From PGYR01 sp041675005 (GTDB lineage: Bacteria; Bacteroidota; Ignavibacteria; Kapaibacteriales; UBA2268): a stretch of DNA of 29,470 bases. The DNA lies in NCBI GenBank assembly GCA_041675005.1, contig JBAYUQ010000031.1:1-29470 (forward strand), in the 5' to 3' direction. The notes under the pieces were generated by a model that was not told where the DNA came from, searched no databases, and saw only the letters and a list, made by a program, of their open reading frames with translations. Both the position numbers and the translations under genes were made by a program. Positions 24,812 to 29,470 of the stretch are shown in pieces; positions within the stretch are counted from its first letter, which is position 1, and each line of letters begins with the position of its first letter.

Positions 24812-27097
24812 TTAGAACTCAAAACTTAATCCTAAAGTAGGAATGATTGGAAATAATGTTATTTGCTTTAATTTTTTACTTGTATCACCAGTATTTGGGT
24901 CATATTCGTTATTTATGTACCAAGCGAATGGGTTACGTCTGTCATAGACATTGTATATATTGATAGATAGTACCCACGGCAATTTGTATGCTTCAAATTT
25001 GTACATGAAATTCAAATCCATTCGGTGGTAAGCTGGTAATCTAACCCCATTTCTTTCAGAAAACTGATACTTTTCATCATTGTAATTAAAATCATCACGC
25101 CATATATAGGTAGAAGTAGGCATAGTATAGGCCTGACCAGTGCCATAAACCCAAGCCATACCTAACTCCCATGTATCATTAAACTCATAGTTCAAAGTTA
25201 GGGATACATCATGTCGCCTATCATGACGGGTATAGAATTCTTTACCATTATTCAAATCCGCAAATTGTCTTTTTGTCCAAGCTAGAGTATAACCAACCCA
25301 CCCCGTGACGTTTCCTATTTTTTTATTCAGGAATAATTCAACTCCATAAGCTCGGCCTTCTCCACTTGTGAATTGCTCTTCTAGTACTTTGCCAAGGGTG
25401 AATTCTGCATCATCGCGGTATTCGAGCAAATTATTCATCTTTTTGTAATAGCCTTCCAAAGAGATAAGATATGTATCGTCGATTATATTCATCTCTGCCC
25501 CTAACACTCCTTGGTATGAACGGCTAGGTAATATATTCTCAGTAGATGGGAACCATAGGTCTGTTGGTAAACTTATATTATTCCTTACTACTAAATGAAT
25601 GTATTGATTAGCAACTGCAAAAGCCCCTTTTAATCGTATTCCCGCGTCTGTGAGATATGTAGCGGATAGTCTCGGCTCAATATCCAAATAATTCCCTTGT
25701 TGGAAGTAATAGCCACGTAACCCATAATTAACATCTAGTCTATCTGTCACCTTCCATTCATCTTGTGCGTAAAGTGCAATATCAAAAGTGTTTATAATAC
25801 TTTCGCCTAGATTATTTGAACCAATATCAAAGTCTAAGTTATTAAAATTAGCCTTAGATTTAAAATTGTGCCAAGTAATATCTGCACCTGTTTTTATAAC
25901 ATGATCATCATAAGCTAGGTATTGAGCATCACCTTTGAGAACTATATCTCTAATACGAGAGCCAGAATTGAACACGACATCATCTTCGCCAATATTTGAA
26001 TCAAATATATAGTCAGTATAAACTAAAGAAAAGTTAGTAAATAACTCTGGGCTAACTATATGCATCCATCTCATATTAGCTGTGCTATTACCCCAATTCA
26101 CACTGATATCATCATTATCATTTTCATTAACACCGAAAACATCACGAGCGAAATAGCCACTGACATATAATACATCATTCTCAGATAGCTTGTAGTTCGC
26201 TTTTGCATTGAAATCATAGAAATAGTAAGTAGGTGCATCATTAGTAATCAAGCCAAGTAGTAAATCAAAATAGAAACGGCGACCAGAAATCATAAACGAA
26301 GAGTTCTCATTTATTGGCCCTTCTAGTGTTAACTTGGAGCTGATGAGCGAGACACCTGCCTTGCCACCGAGTTTATCTTTCCTACCTTCTTTCATAGTCA
26401 AATCAAGAACACTCGATAGACGACCACCATATTCAGCTGGGAATGCTCCTTTTATCATTCGTATATCTTTGATCGCGTCATTGTTGAATGAGCTAATGAA
26501 TCCCGCTAGATGCGACGGGTTATAGACTGTAACACCATCAAGAAGAATCAAGTTTTGGTCAGGAGAACCCCCACGTACATATAAACCACTCGACAACTCT
26601 GAGCCAGCGGCTATACCCGGTAGTAACTGCAAAGTCCGGAATATATCAACTTCACCACCGAATGCAGGCATTTTGGAAACGAAAGATGGACTAATAGATA
26701 TGGAGCTGATTGAACTTGTTGGGCTTGACTCTCTGTCAGCTGTTACCGTTACCTCTTCAGTCATTGCAGAGGTTGATTCTAGTTGTACATTTCGCCTAAC
26801 ATCGTCATTTGTGACAATTATTTTTAATAGCATTAGCTTGTAGCCAACGGAGGAAACGGCTAGGAAGTATGTACCGTTTGTGATATTTGGCAAAGAGTAG
26901 AACCCGAATTTGTTACTATACGCCCCTTTCACAAAATTATCTTTGTTGATTATAGAGTCGGTATATAGTGCTACAGTTGCTGAGATAACAGCTTCTTTGC
27001 TTGTGTCGTCATTCACTATTCCTGAGATTGAGTATTTGTCCTCTGAAATCAAGGAGAGTGGAAATAGTATAAATAAAAGTAGTAATCTATATCTCAT
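24812..27097 (-). CDS. TonB-dependent outer-membrane receptor with carboxypeptidase-regulatory-like domain
   Basis: A 761-residue receptor for energised uptake of an unknown ligand across the outer membrane. Order: signal peptide (about 1-18), carboxypeptidase-regulatory-like beta domain (21-106), a TonB-box-like segment (EEVTVTADRES, 114-124), plug domain (about 135-238; LYVRGGSPDQNLILLDGVTV, MIKGAFPAEYGGRLSSVLDL), then a 22-strand-type barrel ending in Phe (LGLSFEF), the usual outer-membrane insertion signal. The plug follows the Bacteroidota type found with DUF4249 partners. The ATG at 27097 is chosen because it opens a standard signal peptide; the upstream in-frame TTG at 27127 adds nothing. 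It is divergent from the methyltransferase operon. Confidence 0.95.
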   Translation of the reverse strand: MRYRLLLLFILFPLSLISEDKYSISGIVNDDTSKEAVISATVALYTDSIINKDNFVKGAYSNKFGFYSLPNITNGTYFLAVSSVGYKLMLLKIIVTNDDVRRNVQLESTSAMTEEVTVTADRESSPTSSISSISISPSFVSKMPAFGGEVDIFRTLQLLPGIAAGSELSSGLYVRGGSPDQNLILLDGVTVYNPSHLAGFISSFNNDAIKDIRMIKGAFPAEYGGRLSSVLDLTMKEGRKDKLGGKAGVSLISSKLTLEGPINENSSFMISGRRFYFDLLLGLITNDAPTYYFYDFNAKANYKLSENDVLYVSGYFARDVFGVNENDNDDISVNWGNSTANMRWMHIVSPELFTNFSLVYTDYIFDSNIGEDDVVFNSGSRIRDIVLKGDAQYLAYDDHVIKTGADITWHNFKSKANFNNLDFDIGSNNLGESIINTFDIALYAQDEWKVTDRLDVNYGLRGYYFQQGNYLDIEPRLSATYLTDAGIRLKGAFAVANQYIHLVVRNNISLPTDLWFPSTENILPSRSYQGVLGAEMNIIDDTYLISLEGYYKKMNNLLEYRDDAEFTLGKVLEEQFTSGEGRAYGVELFLNKKIGNVTGWVGYTLAWTKRQFADLNNGKEFYTRHDRRHDVSLTLNYEFNDTWELGMAWVYGTGQAYTMPTSTYIWRDDFNYNDEKYQFSERNGVRLPAYHRMDLNFMYKFEAYKLPWVLSINIYNVYDRRNPFAWYINNEYDPNTGDTSKKLKQITLFPIIPTLGLSFEF

Positions 27098-27177
27098 ATG
27101 TCGTTCAAAATTGTTTGGTTGAAGCAAATTACAATTACGAAAAATTACAATAATAAGTTATAGGGAAATTGAAAATA

Positions 27178-27211
27178 TTTTTCTTTAGTTTGAAATTAGT
27201 GAAAAAGAAAG
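27178..27211 (+). repeat. 34-bp direct repeat, right copy
   Basis: This is the second copy of the repeat at 23861-23894, overlapping the possible start region of the methyltransferase gene. The GTG at 27199-27201, a candidate start codon, lies at the end of the 24-base identical block. Confidence 0.75.
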
Positions 27212-27801
27212 AATCAATAATAAAATACTACAAAAAGCAGTCGGGTTTTTACGATATAACTCGACCACTATTTCTATTCGGTCGAAGTGTAATAGTGAAG
27301 TGGATAGCAGAAACCAATCCTAAAGGCACTTTATTAGAAATTGGGTGTGGCACTGGGCATATACTCAAAACGCTCGCTAGACATACTGATTACACTCTAA
27401 CTGGAATTGATCTATCTCCAGACATGCTTGAAATAGCTAAACGGAAATTGCCAAATGAGATTGAGATATACCAAACCGATTTATCTGAATATAGTCCTGA
27501 TGAAAAATATGATGCTGTGTTGCTGAGCTATGTATTTACACTAGATTTCTCTCAAATAGAAGCACATATCAAGAAAGTGAAGCAACTACTAAAACCCAAT
27601 GGCAGAATATACGTCCTTGATTTTCACAGATATGGTTCGACTTTATACAAGCGATATATGAATTGGCACGGAATAGAAATGGGAGAAGAGCTTCTTACTT
27701 TATTGGAAAGTGAGTTCACAACTGAGAGAAAATCTATACGCAAAGCTTATGGCGGAGTTTGGGAATACTTCATTTATGAAGGGATAAATGTCAGAGATTA
27801 A
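27199..27801 (+). CDS. class I SAM-dependent methyltransferase, possibly acting on a lipid
   Basis: A 200-residue methyltransferase with the standard SAM-binding signature LLEIGCGTGHILKTLA (motif I; glycine-rich core at 47-53), acidic residue Asp71 in LTGIDLSPDML, and YDAVLLSYVF (motif IV region). The segment before motif I reads QSGFYDITRPLFLFGR. The pattern 'YD.TR..FLFGR' is one I associate with phosphatidylethanolamine and betaine-lipid N-methyltransferases (PmtA/BtaB-like); this is suggestive only. GTG 27199 gives MKKKESIIKYY; a TTG at 27169 would add ten residues running through the 34-bp repeat. It overlaps the next gene by 14 nt and belongs to an operon with a second methyltransferase and a PlsC-type acyltransferase. 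Confidence 0.85.
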   Translation: MKKKESIIKYYKKQSGFYDITRPLFLFGRSVIVKWIAETNPKGTLLEIGCGTGHILKTLARHTDYTLTGIDLSPDMLEIAKRKLPNEIEIYQTDLSEYSPDEKYDAVLLSYVFTLDFSQIEAHIKKVKQLLKPNGRIYVLDFHRYGSTLYKRYMNWHGIEMGEELLTLLESEFTTERKSIRKAYGGVWEYFIYEGINVRD

Positions 27802-28603
27802 CAGCAAAATACAAGCACTCGGAAGTGTAGAGAAAACTATGCTTATTCCACTTTGGGCGAGGGCGGAAGAATCTATGAATGGTGGGTTAATCAATGACCA
27901 ACTTTCTATTAATATAATAAATGAGATTGATACTTCTCTATATGGTTTCAACCAGATGAGTAAATTTGTGAAAAATTACCTCCTCACAGCTATTGCTAAT
28001 AGGACAATATTAATAGATGAATACTTAGATAATGTCATTAACAAAGATTCAATTGTATATAATTTCGGATGCGGACTAGATACTCGATTTGCACGCTATT
28101 TGGGTAAAGTAAAACAATGGAATGACATTGATATACCTGAAGTGATAGACATTAGAAGGTCGTTCGCTACTGAAAACGAAGTTTATCGGATGTACTCGCT
28201 AAGCATACTAGCTGATAATCCACTTGATGATTTAGAGATAGATAAGAACTGTGTAGTTATCTGCGAGGGCCTGCTAATGTATTTCAAAGAGGCCGAGGTA
28301 AAGGACTTTTTGAAGAAAGTAATAGATACTACCAAATCGGGAAATATGATATTGGAAACGCTGGGCAGTTGGACTAAAGTTAAGATAAACCCAGTGATAA
28401 AGGGAATCGGTGAGAATAGCCGTTATACTTGGTCTTTGAATAATACGAAAGAATGCCGTAAATTAGATATTCGGATGAAAATGATAGACTCTAAAACTAT
28501 TTTTGATTTGAATAAAGAACGCTGGGGAAGTATGGGAACATTAATGCGTTCTACATATCTGAATAAGCGAGTAAGCAGTAAAATAACACTTTATAGGTAT
28601 TGA
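27788..28603 (+). CDS. leucine-carboxyl-methyltransferase-like (LCMT/TcmP-type) O-methyltransferase
   Basis: A 271-residue SAM-dependent methyltransferase of the LCMT/PPM1/TcmP superfamily. The family signatures are present: YNFGCGLDTRFARYL (91-105), WNDIDIPEVIDIRR (111-124) and VICEGLLMYF (157-166). Eukaryotic members methylate the C-terminal carboxyl of protein phosphatase 2A; bacterial ones methylate carboxyl or hydroxyl groups of polyketides and unknown small molecules. No polyketide genes are nearby. Translational overlap with the upstream methyltransferase (14 nt) and with the downstream acyltransferase (TGATG) indicates a shared pathway. Substrate unknown. Confidence 0.9.
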   Translation: MSEINSKIQALGSVEKTMLIPLWARAEESMNGGLINDQLSINIINEIDTSLYGFNQMSKFVKNYLLTAIANRTILIDEYLDNVINKDSIVYNFGCGLDTRFARYLGKVKQWNDIDIPEVIDIRRSFATENEVYRMYSLSILADNPLDDLEIDKNCVVICEGLLMYFKEAEVKDFLKKVIDTTKSGNMILETLGSWTKVKINPVIKGIGENSRYTWSLNNTKECRKLDIRMKMIDSKTIFDLNKERWGSMGTLMRSTYLNKRVSSKITLYRY

Positions 28604-29301
28604 TGCCAATAATCAGATTAATATTAGTAGCCCTTGTAACAGTGTATTTCACAATCAAAGAATTGTGGATGCTCACTTTTAGCTCACGCATAGATACACG
28701 TATGTATGTGGGTTGGAGCCGCGCTTTGAACAAAATAATCGGTATAGAAATAGAAATAGAAGGTATAGAGAATATCAAAGCAAATCAGAGCTACATATTC
28801 GTGTGCAATCACAGTAGCTTACTTGATATTCCTGTATTACTAGGGACTTTGCCCGGTGATGTACGAATAATCTATAAACGAGAACTTGAGAAAATTCCTA
28901 TATTTGGTTATGGATTAAAGCGATCAAATCTCATAAGTATAGACCGTTCTGACCCTCGTAAAGCAATGAAAAGTTTGGATGAAGCTATAGATAAAATACA
29001 AGCCGGAGCGTCAGTTATCATATTCCCAGAAGGTACGCGGGATTCAGGGTCTGAAGTTGGAGAATTCAAAAGAGGTGGATTCCTAATAGCCGAAAAAGCA
29101 CTAACACCGATAATCCCAATCGCAGTTTCTGGAACTTATGATTTACTTCCAGCGGGCAAGCTAATACTAAAACCCGGAAAAGTGAGAATATCTATAATGC
29201 CGAAAATAGACGTTAAGGCAATGGATAGAAGCGAGTTGAAAGGTTTGAAAGAAAATGTACGCAATAAAATAGTCGAAGAATTAGCAAAAATATCAAAATA
29301 A
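28603..29301 (+). CDS. 1-acyl-sn-glycerol-3-phosphate acyltransferase family protein (PlsC-like)
   Basis: A 232-residue membrane-associated acyltransferase with one N-terminal hydrophobic segment (about 4-22). The four acyltransferase motifs are present: NHSSLLD (69-75, catalytic His70 and Asp75), SNLISIDR (108-115), FPEGTR (141-146) and TPIIPIAVSG (168-177). PlsC adds the second acyl chain to lysophosphatidic acid in phospholipid synthesis; paralogues acylate other lipids, including ornithine or amino lipids. Linkage to two methyltransferases suggests a paralogue for a special lipid, but a housekeeping PlsC cannot be excluded. Its ATG overlaps the previous stop by one base; the preceding TTG is not needed. 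Confidence 0.92.
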   Translation: MPIIRLILVALVTVYFTIKELWMLTFSSRIDTRMYVGWSRALNKIIGIEIEIEGIENIKANQSYIFVCNHSSLLDIPVLLGTLPGDVRIIYKRELEKIPIFGYGLKRSNLISIDRSDPRKAMKSLDEAIDKIQAGASVIIFPEGTRDSGSEVGEFKRGGFLIAEKALTPIIPIAVSGTYDLLPAGKLILKPGKVRISIMPKIDVKAMDRSELKGLKENVRNKIVEELAKISK

Positions 29302-29303
29302 AT

Positions 29304-29334
29304 TTTGTTTTTTAGTAAATAAGCAATATTTTTG
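29304..29334 (+). promoter_or_regulatory. Bacteroidota-type promoter of tRNA-Phe
   Basis: TTTG (29304-29307), a 19-nt spacer and TATTTTTG (29327-29334) match the Bacteroidota consensus TTTG-N(17-23)-TAnnTTTG exactly. The expected start of transcription, about 7 nt on, is about 14 nt before the tRNA. Confidence 0.75.
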
Positions 29335-29354
29335 TAGTCTTGAAAAAGATGACT

Positions 29355-29430
29355 GGTCGAATAGCTCAGTTGGTAGAGCAAAGGACTGAAAATCCTTGTG
29401 TCGGGGGTTCAAATCCCTCTTCGACCACCA
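29355..29430 (+). tRNA. tRNA-Phe (GAA anticodon)
   Basis: A complete 76-nt cloverleaf: acceptor stem GGTCGAA/TTCGACC (29355-29361 with 29420-29426), D arm GCTC/GAGC, and anticodon stem AAGGA/TCCTT around loop CTGAAAA with anticodon GAA at 29388-29390. The T arm is GGGGG/CCCTC with loop TTCAAAT, and the 3' ACCA is encoded. GAA reads UUC and UUU (phenylalanine). It is a single tRNA with its own promoter and terminator. Confidence 0.98.
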
Positions 29431-29433
29431 TAA

Positions 29434-29469
29434 AAAAAGCCCTTGTAACAACCGTTGCAAGGGCTTTTT
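29434..29469 (+). terminator. rho-independent terminator of tRNA-Phe
   Basis: GCCCTTGTAAC (29439-29449) pairs with GTTGCAAGGGC (29454-29464), one G-U, loop AACC, extended by A-T pairs and followed by TTTTT (29465-29469). The flanking A-run and T-run make it usable in both directions. Confidence 0.93.
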
Positions 29470-29470
29470 G

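Noticed and set aside
27098..27127. TTG-started ten-residue extension of the TonB receptor
   Set aside because: The ATG at 27097 begins a standard signal peptide; the extension adds polar residues before it.
1..29470. CRISPR array, toxin-antitoxin, restriction or phage modules
   Set aside because: I saw no regularly spaced repeats, nuclease, methylase-restriction pair or phage structural genes on either strand.

Overview
The window is AT-rich bacterial chromosome. Its gene content points to the Bacteroidota/Ignavibacteriota/Kapabacteria part of the FCB group. It encodes a full-length SprA/Sov outer-membrane translocon of the type IX secretion system (T9SS), proteins ending in T9SS sorting domains, a TonB receptor paired with a DUF4249 lipoprotein, and a Bacteroidota-type promoter (TTTG-N19-TAnnTTTG) in front of tRNA-Phe. 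It also encodes flagellar C-ring and export proteins (FliL, FliM, FliN, FliO). Flagella together with SprA is unusual for classical Bacteroidetes and better fits an Ignavibacteria/Kapabacteria-like lineage; this placement is inference.

Layout. Bases 1-95 hold the end of a probable IS110-type transposase, convergent with the flagellar operon fliL-fliM-fliN-fliO (minus strand, 2623 down to 216). Next on the minus strand come a propeller-repeat lipoprotein (2896-4029) and an uncharacterised protein (4150-4644) bracketed by two almost identical terminator-like hairpins. A tight operon grpE-dnaJ-comEA-like-gcvT follows (8183 down to 4763). Bases 8184-8933 hold no intact gene: they contain a broken RHS-core fragment and a cluster of hairpins and dispersed repeats. 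Further along on the minus strand are a tandem DUF7282-like lipoprotein (8934-9734) and a three-gene translationally coupled envelope operon (13045 down to 9931): a vWA-OmpA lipoprotein, a secreted protein with a T9SS sorting domain, and a beta-barrel protein. Then come a T9SS-exported beta-lactamase-fold serine hydrolase (plus strand), dps (minus) and the 2281-residue sprA (plus). After sprA lie a QOR2/NmrA-like oxidoreductase and a small unknown gene (both plus).

The last part has a minus-strand TonB receptor-DUF4249 pair whose two ends carry copies of a 34-bp direct repeat. A divergent plus-strand operon of two methyltransferases and a PlsC-type acyltransferase follows, and the window ends with tRNA-Phe, with its own promoter and a strong terminator.

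How the genes work together: most of the window concerns the cell envelope (flagellar motor, T9SS translocon and cargo, lipoproteins, an outer-membrane receptor, probable lipid modification), with a chaperone and one-carbon operon embedded. No CRISPR array, prophage or classical defence system is visible. The best candidates for something undescribed are the vWA-OmpA/sorting-domain/barrel operon, the methyltransferase-methyltransferase-acyltransferase operon, and the repeat-flanked TonB-DUF4249 module.
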